Origin: Sophora flavescens
Lineage: Eukaryota; Streptophyta; Magnoliopsida; Fabales; Fabaceae
DNA length: 64,000 nucleotides
Assembly: GCA_030762895.1 (NCBI GenBank)
Contig: CM061068.1
Coordinates: forward strand, 38,178,783-38,242,782
Direction of reading: 5' to 3'
How positions within the stretch are numbered: position 1 is the stretch's first letter; each line of letters starts with the position of its first letter. Positions 1-11,286 of this stretch are shown in pieces. The notes beneath the pieces were generated by a model, which saw nothing but the letters and a program-made list of their open reading frames with translations, did not search any database and was not told the DNA's origin. A program made the translations under genes and the position numbers.

Positions 1-110
1 AGAATCCATCACGGCCTAGCCGTGATAGAAGTCACGGTCGTGACAGGCCAGCTCCTATGGACCAGAATTGATCACGGCCTAGCAGTGATACACATCACGG
101 CCGTGATACA
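1..110. repeat. Palindromic cluster (tcacggcctagccgtga type), internal copy
   Basis: Near-perfect palindromes built on tcacggc...gccgtga occur at about 8-25, 36-44, 70-88 and 95-108. Each could form a short hairpin. The same units recur inside the adjacent LTR at 1424-1670, so this cluster and the LTR cluster are related. Confidence 0.7.
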
Positions 111-1201
111 TTTTCCAACAAGTGACTGGCATATGAGCCAACACCCGCTACCACCTCGGTGAGTTGTTCCATTTTTCTCATCTCTCCGACTTGATTATTT
201 ACATTGGGGACAATGTAAATCTTTAAGCTTGGGGTAGGGGTATTTTTAAATTTTTTTGCATTTTTCATGTTGCATTCATATAGGCATAGTTTTGCATGAT
301 CACATGATTAGATTGCTCCTTGCTTAGATTATGCATCCGATTGCGAGAACTTGGTGCCAAATAAATTGAGATAGTGAATTTTGAGCCCAATTTTTTTATT
401 CTTGTGATAAGGCTAAAAAATAAAAATGCTTGAGATGATCTTTTGATAGTTGATAATTAGCATGTGGTTCCTTAAATTTATGTTTCTCACTGATTTTAAA
501 CTACTAAATGTGAGATTTTTGAGCCAAAAAGGGGTACTCACTAAATCTACCCCATTCTTTGTGACAGAGTATTTTATTCCTCTTGAATTGTATTCTCTAG
601 AACTTGACTTGAAACCGTTTTGAAACTTAAAAATTTTTGAAAACATTTTTGAAAATGATTGAGGCATTATGTATTTTTCCGGTCTTTTGAGCTTTGATTG
701 ATTAAATGCTACCCCTTAGTTACCCAATTTTGAGCCTAAAAGAATAAAATACTTTTCTTGGTGCCTTGAAATATTTTGATGAATAATGCTTGATATGACG
801 TCTTTTAAAGTATTGCAAAAATGGTAAAAAGGTAGTTTGAAAAATAAAATTGTGGGATGAGAAAATTAGGAAAAAAAAATATTTCTCTAAAGTTGAAAAT
901 CTCCCCTTCTCCAAATAAAATAAACAAAAAAAAAATGGAGAAGGGGATGACAAAAAGAATTGTCATATATCCTTAAACACTTGAGTGAGGTGAGAAGAGT
1001 GTCCGAATCAGTGTGAATATGAATTTAGAAAACCTAAGCTTCTAATTGGACTTGAAACTGATTATCTTTTGGGAACTTATTGAATATGCCTGTCACTTGG
1101 ATTAGTTGCTCGGGTTCTTGGTTCACTATCCATGCTCTGATTATCTTGTATGGCCTTGGTGATTTCTTGAGGACAAGCAAAATCTTAAGCTTGGGGTGAT
1201 T
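1..1201 (+). mobile_element. 3' internal tail of an Athila-like Ty3/gypsy retrotransposon
   Basis: Non-coding stretch leading into an LTR. It ends in a purine-rich tract (aagcttggggtgat, 1187-1200) placed immediately before the LTR start at 1202, as expected for the plus-strand primer of an LTR retrotransposon. A similar tract, next to a ttaagcttggggta motif, occurs at about 220-240. I find no intact ORF; the short ORFs are low-complexity. The 5' part of the element lies outside the window. The Athila-like assignment rests on the tract, the LTR length and the style of the LTR start; no coding domain confirms it. Confidence 0.6.
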
Positions 1202-1423
1202 TGATGAGTGTGATTTCACCCCATATTTTCTTATCATTTTGCATGCATTTTCATATAGTTTAGGCAGATTTAATTTGATTTTTGGTTAGTTTTTACCTTG
1301 GAACGGGTAAGGCGGTTTTGTGGTGTTGTTTTACAGAAATTAAGGATTAAATGCTCGGGATCAATCATGATGGAGCTTGCATGAAGAAGGGGCTTAAAAA
1401 GTGAAGAAAATGAGCCAAACAGA

Positions 1424-1670
1424 GCCCATCACGGCCTGGCCGTGATGACTAATCACCGCCATGATCAAGCAAAACTGAAAAGAAAGAAGGCAAAAGTCAG
1501 AACTGGTCACGACCATGACCTGTCAGCTGAACCAGACCCTCACAGGCAGAACTGATCACGACCTAGCCGTGATGAGCATCATGACCATGACAGACCAAAA
1601 AGTGAAGAAACACCCAAGGCAGAATCCGTCACAGCCTAGCCGTGATGGCCATCACGACCGTGACACGCAT
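1424..1670. repeat. Palindromic cluster in U3 of the LTR
   Basis: At least six variants of the palindrome tcacggcctggccgtga or tcacgaccatga occur here (about 1428-1446, 1453-1465, 1507-1520, 1555-1572, 1579-1590, 1627-1645 and 1650-1663). They lie 70-310 bp upstream of the LTR TATA box, where an enhancer would sit. Whether they bind protein is inference. Confidence 0.7.
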
Positions 1671-1736
1671 TACTTGGATCTGAATCAACTGATTTGGATC
1701 TGATTTGTGTTTGATTAGGATTCAAACTTCCCTAAT

Positions 1737-1745
1737 CTATAAATA
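1737..1745 (+). promoter_or_regulatory. TATA box of the LTR promoter
   Basis: CTATAAATA about 535 bp into the LTR, the expected U3 position for a retrotransposon promoter. No other TATA box this good is seen in this LTR. Confidence 0.5.
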
Positions 1746-2616
1746 TGGCATCAGGCTGAACATTTTAAGAGACTTTTTGGGCTGCTACTCTTAGGCTATT
1801 ATTTAGGATCTCTCTTCTTCTCCCTCCTCTCTTCTCTTATTTTTATTTTCATGTTGTTGTTAACCAAGCTTGTCATCACCATGACAAGGCTTGAGTAGTA
1901 GTTTAATTTCTAGGGATTGGGGCTATACCCAAGGTCTGTTTATGGTAATGAATTAATGATTTATCTTTGTTAATTGCGATTTTGCTTTAGATCTGATTTC
2001 TAGTGTTTTAATTACTCGTAAATTCGGCGGCCGCTTATTTGCGTGACGTAGATATTCTAAGGAGGAACCTAGCGGTGAACTTAGGTATCGGATCTATAGA
2101 ATCAGACTTAGGACTTAAATCACGAGAGTTAGAAGCGGTCCTTCGAGGGTCAACGAATTGTCACAAAGCGTAAATGGTTCAATCTAAATTCGACTACCAC
2201 GAGAGTAGGGGTTGGTTTAATTGGGCACGGTTTTTGTAACCCGAGATGGAGCATTAACTATTAGAGGATAAATTCGTCTTCAAGGCAATTTCGATAATTA
2301 ACAAAGGATAATCAATTTAGTAACATAAACAATCTTGTTGGTAACCCAATTCCTAGGAATCCATTTAGATCTGAAAAACCATAAATTGATTTACTTTCTA
2401 TTTTGCTTGATTGAATTCCTTATATGATTTTTTAAGTCATATCTTATTTCAAATATCAAAAACCTTTTCAAAAATCCTTTTTATACAGTTCAGTTTTATC
2501 GTTTAACAATTAGTTGCGATTTGAGATCACGGTCTCTGTGGGATCAATATCTTTTTTATTACTTGGCAACGAATCCGGTGCACTTGCCAGATTGCACGTG
2601 CACTCGCACGACAACA

Positions 2617-4651
2617 ATCATGTTAATAGTGTTTTAGCTGAACCCAAAAGTAAGCATGACAATAAGGAATCTAGAAGGCTTGCCAAGTATTGGGGCATTC
2701 CAAATATGACCAGGGAATATTTTGACAGTTTAAAGGCTCCTTTTCCTAAACTTGTGCCTATTCCTTGTGCCCCTTTAGGTTTAGCTGATTCACACCCAGG
2801 AAAGCCGACGAAAGGAGGTAACTTTTTCTTTTTAGAAAGCGTGAGTGCTTACGTTGACCCTTTTGAAAAACCAAATCCAGTTACCTTCGCTCGTCGGTTT
2901 CTCCAACCTGATGACGACTTTGGATTCCATTCACGAATTCTAACTTGTAATTCAGGTATTTACTCGTCAAATAATTTTTTATTCTTTCACTTTTGCTGAC
3001 AATCAACTTATTTATGTTGTTATTGACAGCTATTCCTCCTGACAAACCTCTTCCTGGTAAGTCTAAATATGATGTACTGACTGAAAAAGCGTTGGAAAAT
3101 CATGATGAAGATAAAGACGTAACTCCTGTGGCGGCCAAAACTGTCAAAAAAAGCTCACGGCCGACGAAAGCTTCTGTTTCTAATACTCAGACAATTAAAA
3201 GGTCTAAGAAAAAAAAAGAGAAAGCTGCTGCTTCTGACCTCTCTTCCAAAAAATCAAAGTCTACCAAAAGCTTTTCAATCTCGGCAGACTCTGATGCCGC
3301 CAAAGCCTCTACTTCATCCAAGGTCCAAGACATCGTTGTTAGTTCCTCCAACACTTCTCCCTCCAACCGATCCAAGGTAAAAAATTTACGTTGGTCTATC
3401 AAGTTATACCCTTTTGTTCACAACCTCTCATTCTTATTTTGACAGAAGGAGAAAGTCGTCGAGCCTATTCCGATAACTGAAAAGGCAAGTGCTTATGTTG
3501 ACTTGATGTCTTCAGACTCTAACATGGTATTTCCACTGATCTTGTCATCTTCCTTTATATTATTTTTATAATCATATATATATCATTTTCCTTCACGTTA
3601 GGAAAAATCTCTTCAGATTGAAGATTCAATGACTATTCAAGAAATTGTCAACAAGACTGTCGAACCAGCGAATCGATCCGATTCAGAGGTACAAGTTGAC
3701 AGAAATTTAGGAAGCACTATTGTTGACACTAGAGGTCTGACAGATGATCCTCAACATCTCGAATGCAATCCAGAAATGTCCCCCAGCCCTCATCATCACA
3801 TTTCAATCACTCCAGCTTCTATAGCTGACACACCAGTTGAGACTGACATAGAAGCCTTGCTGGCTGAAACAATTCCTATCGTTGAGGATATTGACATAGA
3901 AGCCTTGCTGGCTGAAACAATTCCTATCGTTCCTTCTCCACCTGTAATCAGACCTCCAATCATGAAGTCTCCTGACCCTAAACCGGCCCTTCACTTCAAC
4001 ATTTTGATTAATATGCTGTCGGAAGTAAGCCGAAAAGAATCAACACTTTCTGCTAACTCTTCATCAACTCAACATGACTCCAGTGATTCTCGAGTCGTCA
4101 ACCTATGCATGATCTCCAGGCTCTTCTTGACAATTCTTTTAATGCACTTTTATCTGATGCTAGCATTCAACAAGAATTGTCACGACTCATCAAAGAGATC
4201 ACTCCTCTCCATTCCAATCTCCCCATGTCGAGCCGTACACACCTTCTTTCCATCTATAAATTCTGGGAGCGGCTCTGGAAAGTTAGAAAGGATGACTTCT
4301 GTCATTCCTTCTTATGAGGAAGAAGAAAATATTAAAGATGATCTCTTAGCTCGGTTCGGAGATCTGGAAACTTCTAAACAAAAGGAACTTGACCTTATTT
4401 CCACCGGAATTCATACCAAGGAGAGTCTCTTGGAGTATCGAAAGAAACTATTGGCAGAGATTGAATTGACAGATCTGAAATGCGCCAAGTTTGACAAATC
4501 TCTAGAAAAGAGTAGAGACAAAGTCAAAGCTATTGACGACGAATCTATTCAACTTGGACGGAAAGCTGAAAGTGTAGTTGGCAAACTCCGCGCATTACAG
4601 CCCGAATATGAAGCTGCTGCTGCTGACAAGACTAACCTTTCCTTTTCATAG
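2617..4651 (+). pseudogene. Antisense extra ORF of the Tat element, plant-mobile-domain-like with coiled coil
   Basis: Plus-strand coding region opposite to gag-pol, in the place where Tat elements carry an antisense ORF. Apparent exons are 2617-2955, 3030-3376, 3446-3526 and 3602-4651, with GT-AG borders. The first exon resembles the C-terminal side of a plant mobile domain (RRLAKYWGIP; later NPVTFARRFLQPDDDFGF). It is followed by a Lys/Ser-rich tract and, near the C-terminus, a charged helical region typical of a coiled coil. The N-terminal part is lost to the Athila-like insertion. Two compensating frame changes appear at about 4095-4310. A 48-bp in-frame duplication lies at 3845-3931. The domain call is from memory of the family and is moderate. 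Confidence 0.5.
3845..3931 (+). repeat. 48-bp tandem duplication in the antisense ORF
   Basis: The segment encoding DIEALLAETIPIV is present twice with a 48-bp period (starting at about 3845 and 3893). The copies look identical over 39 bp and stay in frame, so the duplication is recent or was tolerated. Confidence 0.8.
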
Positions 4652-4764
4652 GATCAGTTGTCCTTTGATTTCAACTTAGGACAAAATTGATAGTTGTAGT
4701 TCTTTTCTTTGTCACACTCTAATCTTGTAACTTAGGCCAATTTAGTGAACATTCTTATTTCTTT

Positions 4765-5875
4765 TCACTTGTTGTCAATTTTTACTTCTAACATTGTCGG
4801 TTTATATGCCTTCAAATACTTGCCATTAATTGACTTAATTTTCGAACCAGTATCAACATTGACAAGTGCATAAGCATTTCCAGAAAATGCTTTATCAACT
4901 CTAAATGGTCCTTCCCATTTAGGTGACCATTTGCCATATTCTCGATAACTTTTATCCATGGGCAATATGACTTTCCACACCAGATCATTTACCTTAAATG
5001 ATTTAAACTTAACTCGACTATCCTAGAACTTTGCAATTCTTTCCTTCTGTCGAATCAAATTTTATAATGCAATCAATCTTTCATCACTTAACTCATCCAA
5101 TTCGTCCAGCATTGCATTCCAATATTGGTTGGTAGGTAAGTCATTTTGCCTTTGAATACGAGTAGACTGAAGATTGATTTCGACAGGCAACACAGGATCG
5201 TGTCCATAAGTTAGCCGATATGGTGAAGTTCCTGTCGCCTGCCTGGGTGAATTGCTATATGCCAACAGTATTTGATCAAGAGTATTATGCCAATTCTTAG
5301 GTTGTCTGCCCACATGTTTTTTTTATAAGACTAATAATGATCTTATTTATGGCCTCAATTTGGCCATTAGCTTGCGCATAGTTTGGTGTAGATGTGAGCA
5401 TTTTTATATGCTTAGAACCAGCGTATTCCACAACTTTCTTGCCGACGAATACTGACCCTTGATCTGCTGTCAACGTATGGGGTATGCCAAATCGATAAAT
5501 AATTTGATTTTCAATAAAATTAATTACGTCATGTTGGGTGACTACTTTAAGGCAAACTGCTTCTACACATTTGGTAAAATAATCAACTCCAACTAAAATG
5601 AATTGATGTCCTTTCGATGAAGAAGGATTTATTTGGCCAATTAAATCCAAAGCCCATCCTCGGAATGGCCAAGGCTTGACAATAGAATGTAATTCGCTAG
5701 CCGGTACATTTTGTATATGACCATGTTTCTGACATTGTTCACAAGACTTGGCAAACAAAATACAATCTTTAATCATAGTTGGCCAATAATATAAACTTCG
5801 TCGAAGAATCCATTTCATTTTATCTCCTGCCTGATGGGCTCCACATATGCCTTCATGGACTTCTGATAGAGCCAA
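4765..5875 (-). pseudogene. Integrase of the Tat element
   Basis: Three frame-shifted segments (5875-5297, 5313-5062, 4980-4765) together cover a retroviral-type integrase. The N-terminal zinc-binding region (HEGICGAH ... CEQCQKH) is present. The core shows the DDE residues in WALDLIG, TADQGSVF and NGQIEAINK. The C-terminal part has the KWEGPFRV-type motif. The enzyme would insert the element cDNA into chromosomal DNA. Frameshifts near 5300 and 5000-5060 make this copy defective. It is followed, tail to tail, by the antisense ORF that ends at 4651. Confidence 0.85.
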
Positions 5876-5887
5876 ATAAGCATCTTG

Positions 5888-6925
5888 TTAACTCAAGCAC
5901 TTGTGTAGAGTCCCGTCTACATACCTTCTATATAACAGTCCTCCTTGCATTGTGTACTTCAATGCTTTGTATTTCATTTTCCTATCTCCATTCTGACTTG
6001 GATTTTCCAAATGTTCAATTATTGACAACCTCCAGTCATTAGGCAGAATTACATCATTAACCAAAATATCTCTTTCTAATAATGGATATAATAATTCTCT
6101 GATTTTCATTAATCCTGACAAAGTCTTTTGAGATATCTTGTATCCTGAGGCTATTTGAGCTAACTCATTAGCCTCTTGATTCAAATTTATGGGAATATAT
6201 TCGACAACTACATCATCGAATTTTTTCATTAACTTACTAGCTATGATACAATATTTTGTTAAGTTGTAGTTGACACACTTGTATTCTTGAGTAAGTTGTT
6301 TGATAACCAATTGATAATCTCCAAAGATATGCACATTTCGTGCTTTCATTTCTATTAGTATCTCTAATACGACAATCAAAGCTTCATATTCAGCTTCATT
6401 GTTGGAACATGGATACTTAAGTTCAAACATGAACTTAGTAGGAGTTCCTTGTGGAGTCAAGATTAAGATTCCTACTCCACTACCTCCTCGATGCCTTGAT
6501 CCGTCAAAGTAGAGTTTCCAGAGTTGTAAACTGACAACATTTATTTCTGGCATGTCCAATCCTGGATGGTCTACCAAGAAGTCAGCTACTGCCTGTCCTT
6601 TGATAGCTTTAGATGGTACGTATTGTAAAGAATATTCTGACAAAGCAATGGTCCATTTACCGATACCTCCATTAAGGACTGGTTTCGACAACATATACTT
6701 TATAACATCAGTTTCGGAAATAACGAATACATTACATGGCATCATATAATATTTAAGTTTTGTACAAGAGAAATACAATGCTATACATAACTTTTCTATT
6801 GCACTATATCTTCTTTCAGCATCATTGAGGACTCTGCTTAGATAATCTACGGCCCTTTCAACATTGTTATCATCATCCTGGGCCAATAGACATCCTATAG
6901 TGTCTTCAGATGCTGATATGTACAA
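5888..6925 (-). pseudogene. RNase H and second (archaeal-type) RNase H of the Tat element
   Basis: A 345-residue open frame continuing from RT. Its N-terminal third is the normal gypsy RNase H (ISASEDTIGCLLAQ; later YSAIEKLC). After a linker comes a second RNase H with LYFDGSRHRGGSGVGI, NNEAEYEAL and a HIFGDYQLV block, carrying the expected acidic residues D, E and D. The extra archaeal-type RNase H is characteristic of the Tat lineage. The frame is broken from RT at 6906-6925 and ends before integrase at 5888. Confidence 0.85.
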
Positions 6926-9844
6926 ACGGTCGATGAGGAACTGCGGACATCATGACCGGTGGATTGACTAGGTATTGCTTGATCTGGTCAAAAGCCTCTT
7001 GATGACAAGGCTCCCATATGAAGCTTTGCTCTGCTTTCAACTTGACCAGCGGTGCGAATACTCTTGTTCTTCCCGACAGATTTGATATAAACCTTCTTAG
7101 AAAGTTAACCTTTCCTAGGAAGGATTGTAGTTCCTTTTTATCTGTCAGTTCTGAGGCTTCCATGACCGCTTTGGCTTTATTTATGTCCACCTCAATTCCT
7201 ATTTTGTGAACTAGGAAGCCTAAGAATTTGGCAGCTGACACTCCGAAGCTACACTTCTCTGGGTTCATTTTGAGGTTGTGTCTTCTCATCCTTTCAAACC
7301 CTTGCTTCAAGTGCTCCAAGTGGTCATCTTTAGTTTTGGATTTGACAACCACATCATCAATATATACTTCTATGAACTTTCCAATCGCATCATGGAAAAT
7401 CGTGTTCATTACTCGTTGATAGGTGGCTCATGCATTCTTTAAACCGAAAGGCATGACAACCCATTCATATGTCCCAATTGCTCCTGGACACTTGAAGGCA
7501 GTCTTTGACACATCTTCTTCGGCTATAAAGATTTGATTATAACCTACATGGCCATCCATACAACTCAAAATTTCATTTCCTGATGCTGAGTCGACAAGCA
7601 TGTCGGCTATTGGCAACGGATACTTGATAGTGTGATTTCACATCATATTTTATGTACATTTTTGCATGCATTTTCATATAGTTTGGGCATATTTAAATTG
7701 ATTTTAGTTAGTTTTTACCTTGGAACTGGTAAGGTGGTTTTGTGGTGTTGTATTGCAGAAATTAAGGGTTAAATGCCCCAGATGAGCCATAATGGAGCCT
7801 GGATTAAGTTGGAGCTTGAAAAGCGAAGATATTGGATGACTCCAATTTAATTTGGAATGGAAATATTTGATGACAATTGGCAAAAGTCCAGCAACAATAT
7901 AAGAGGCCTAATTGATAGATTGGATGATTTGGATATTAATGGCTTACCATAAATGGAGAGAGGAATTGATCTTCAATTTATAAATGATAGAAGCTGCAAC
8001 AAATCACATGAATCAATTTACAATGGATTAAAGAAATTGGCAATTAACATAAAGCAAATTTGGAAAGGGTCAGCAACGTTTATTTTTGGTTTTGAAAGGC
8101 AAATTGATTCTGATAATTCAATTCAAGGAGGGCCCACGCCAATTTGTGAAGAAAGAAGGATTGTCTTTGGAAATTAAATTCACTTAAAGAATCTTATTGA
8201 AATTCAAATTCAATATGTTACTAAATGCTGACCCCACGTGAGTTCAAGAGAATGAATTGAAATTGCACTTCAATTGAAATTAGAAGAAAGTCGGCGCTAG
8301 AAGCAATCTGGCAGGGGCCCACGCATTCAAGCCTGATTGATTTTGGAGATTCAAGACCTGCACTATATTTTAGCCACAACAGCGCCATCAACAAGGAGAC
8401 AGACACGGCTACACACAAAAAAAGAGGGACTTTTAACCTAGGAGCACTTTTACCCTAGGGAGACTCTTAGGAAGCAAAAAGGGGCGTGTTCTCTCTACTC
8501 TTGGACTGGAAAAGAATTGGATTGGAAGAAGATTGGAGGATTCGTCATGAGTTTTCTTCATCTTTTCTCTCTTTCTCTTTTGTAATTTCTATTACCATGA
8601 GTAGCTAATCCCTTTTTGTTGGGATTAGATGTAGCTAATCTGAACCTCATGTATTTGCTTTGATTGATTAATCTATGTTTATGTTTTGTATTAGTGTTTA
8701 ATTCCGTCGCTTAATGCTTTTTGTGGTTTAGCTACCCATAAATTTATTTGAAGATTTGATTTGCAATGGGGACGTTCTTATCAATTCTTGTTCTGGAATT
8801 ATTCACCTAGTAAACCTCGCATCTAGGAATGGGGTTTGGTTTATTAGCAATCGCGTAATCCTTAATCTTAATGCAAATTCATTAATCTAGGGCACCTAAG
8901 GAATTAGGGTCTATTAGTGGATTTAGGCTCTTGTCATCTGAGGAATCAGGGCTTGAGTAATTCTGTGGGTTGATTTTAATAATTGAAGCATAAACTCGAT
9001 TGGTGGTCTTGGTATTGCATGAGGCTAAGGTTTAGTGAAATTTAATCCCAACACTCCTATTTGCATTCCAAGTGTTTGATAAAATTCCCCCAAAAGACCA
9101 AAAATATTTTATTGCTTTTGTTGCTTTATTTTATGTTTTGATCTTTCTTCATTTAGTCTAGATAGTTGCTTGATTTGTGAATTGGTAATTGGCAACCGAT
9201 CCCTGTTGATACGATAACCGGTCTCACCACCATATTACTTGTACGACTAGGTATACTTGCCTAGAAATTGTTCAACAATACTCATCTTTGGGGGTAGCCA
9301 TATTTAAATTTCTAAAGTCTATGAATACCCTCATTTTGCCATTCTTTTTAATGACAGGGACTACATTAGAAAGCCAATCGACATACCTGGCTGTTCGAAT
9401 GAACTTTGCTTTAAGCAGCCTTTGCACTTCCTCTTTGATTTTATGCACTACCTCTGGAGCAAACCTTCTACTTGTCTGCTTGACAGGCTTGCAATTCTCC
9501 CTAAGTGGCAGCCGGTGTTCAACAAGATCTCTGCTTAAACCAGCCATTTCATCGTAGTCCCATGCAAAGCAATCTTTATACTCTGCAATTAATCTAACAA
9601 GTTTTTGTTTGTAATCCTCTGGCAGAAAAGCAATGACAAAAATGGGCCTTTTCTTTTCTTCCGTCCCTAAATTTATTTCTTCTAGAGGATCTTCTACTTC
9701 AACATTTTGATTAACTTCGGCTCCTTTCTCAAAACCCAAAAGACCGTCGTCAATGATACAATCTATTAACACACTCTCTGAAGTGTGTACTTCTCTGTCG
9801 TCCATATAGGCCGACAATCTTCTCAGGTGTGTTCCAAGGCTCAT
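6906..9844 (-). pseudogene. Reverse transcriptase of the Tat element, split by a solo LTR
   Basis: The N-terminal part (9844-9283) runs through VIKKNGKMRVFIDFRNLN and stops at the DEY of the ATPKDEYPMP motif. The solo LTR (7625-9277) interrupts it. RT resumes at 7619 with MPIADMLVD, continues through the VMPFGLKNA motif and reaches the catalytic YIDD in FIEVYIDDVVVKSK. An in-frame TGA at 7428-7430 replaces the Gly codon expected between KNA and ATYQRVMN, consistent with one base change. The enzyme would copy element RNA into DNA; this copy is dead. Confidence 0.9.
7625..9277. mobile_element. Solo LTR (1653 bp) inside the Tat RT
   Basis: Begins TGATAGTGTGATTTCA and ends TTGTTCAACA, with exact 5-bp target duplications atact at 7620-7624 and 9278-9282. 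RT coding sequence resumes on both sides, which fixes the borders. There is no internal region, so this is a solo LTR left by LTR-LTR recombination. Its first ~150 bp match the start of the LTR at 1202, but the rest is diverged, so the two are relatives rather than the same family. The start similarity suggests plus orientation. It holds no ORF of note. Confidence 0.9.
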
Positions 9845-10965
9845 TGTCGGAACTGGGCCGAGACTTGTCGACCGCTTCCTTTATCTTTACGCCAAACTGA
9901 CTGAGAAGACTTGCTTCTAACACATCTTTGTCAATGACCCCTTCGTTGGCAGTCACGGGTCTGACATTTGGCGAATATACTTTGAAATCCACATGTGACT
10001 GCTGGGCGTAATACGCGTTATCGTCTGCTTCGACGATCTCCACTTGATCTTGCTCATTCCACAAGATTATTTTCCGATGCACTGTCGAAGGAATTGCTCC
10101 CACAGCATGAATCCAATCCCTGCTAAGTAATAAGTTGTAGCTTGATTTGGCTGGAATTATCACGAATAATGTCATTCTCTCGACAATGTCAACCTGGATA
10201 TTGAGAAGTACAACACCATCTGATGGAGATGTTTTGCCACTGAAATCAGTGACGACCATGTCTGTCGGAATTAAGTCCGACAGATCTTTTCCTAACTTCT
10301 TAAACATTGCCCTAGGCATCAAATTGACAGCGGCTCCTCCATCAATCAGAACTCTATTAGTGGGTCTCCCATCAATTATGGCCTTTACATGCAATGGCTT
10401 TAAATGATTTCTTTGTTCATCAGTGGGATTTTCTAACTGGGCTATATTGTCGAACACGGTGACCAAATTCTCTTGGACATACATCCAAAAATCATCTGGA
10501 TTTGTCATTGTCGACCATATCCTCATCGTCTGAAAAATCCACTTCAAGATATCCTTCATACTCCGCTAGGATGACGGAAATCAATCCTATATTCATTCTC
10601 ATGCCTGGTTCTAGGATGATTTCATTCTCTGGATCCTTGTCTAAGAATGTACCTCCGACAGTTCTTGCATGATTTCTCTTCAAATCATTGTCATCGTCTG
10701 ATCCTGACCTTTCTGACAAAGGCCGGACTATCCCTGCACCACAATTATCCAGTGCCTTGATGGTATCAGCTAGATCTTCATTTTGGCTATCCATGTCCAC
10801 GCCTCTGCTGATGTTAATATCATCATTTGGATCGTTTAATGCCTCAATGATAGCTTCAAAAGACAATTCCTCCTTGGTCAAATCACATTCAGGTTTGAAT
10901 GTTGCCAACTGATGATCTTGCATCCTCGCCTGGAACTTCTTCTCAAGCCCTGCTACCTTTTCCAT
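9750..10965 (-). pseudogene. Aspartic protease region of the Tat polyprotein
   Basis: Two overlapping frames (10965-10492 and 10559-9750). The second carries a retroviral-type aspartic protease with the active-site block VLIDGGAAVNLMP, where DGG stands in place of the common DSG/DTG, and a later SYNLLLSRDWIHA motif typical of plant gypsy proteases. It would cleave the gag-pol polyprotein. The preceding segment is an acidic spacer without a recognisable domain. A frameshift near 10500-10560 breaks the reading. Confidence 0.8.
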
Positions 10966-11286
10966 GTCAATTAATCCAACCGGTCATTTGCCTGTGGATT
11001 TCGTTGGTGGTGACGACATTTCTAAGGCCTTCTTTTTCTTTGCTACACAGACCTGGGATATGGACTTATTTGATCTATTTTGAGTAACAGGCACCCTCAT
11101 GTCAATCTCCATTGGGTGAGCCTCTATCACGTTCTTCATTTTGACATCTCCACTCTTGTCAGCTACGTTGTTAGCCATTGCAACCAAACAACCAGTATTT
11201 TACGAAGGCATCTCTTTTATGGTGACACCTCCTTGCCTGGCAAGCTTCTTCTTTTGAGCATGTCGGAGCCTTTGCAACCTCCTCTT

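Larger units (their letters stand above)
1202..2616 (+). mobile_element. 3' LTR of the Athila-like element
   Basis: Starts with TGATGAGTGTGATTTCA directly after the polypurine tract and probably ends in ...ACAACA near 2616, giving an LTR of about 1.4 kb with TG...CA ends. Its first 150 bp are clearly related to the start of the solo LTR at 7625. It contains a TATA box at 1737-1745 and a cluster of palindromes in the U3 part. To its right the sequence changes abruptly into the Tat antisense ORF, so this element probably inserted there. The left target-site copy lies outside the window, so the 3' border is approximate. Confidence 0.7.

Noticed and set aside
1515..1703. 62-codon plus-strand frame in the LTR
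   Set aside because: It is a translation of the palindromic repeats.
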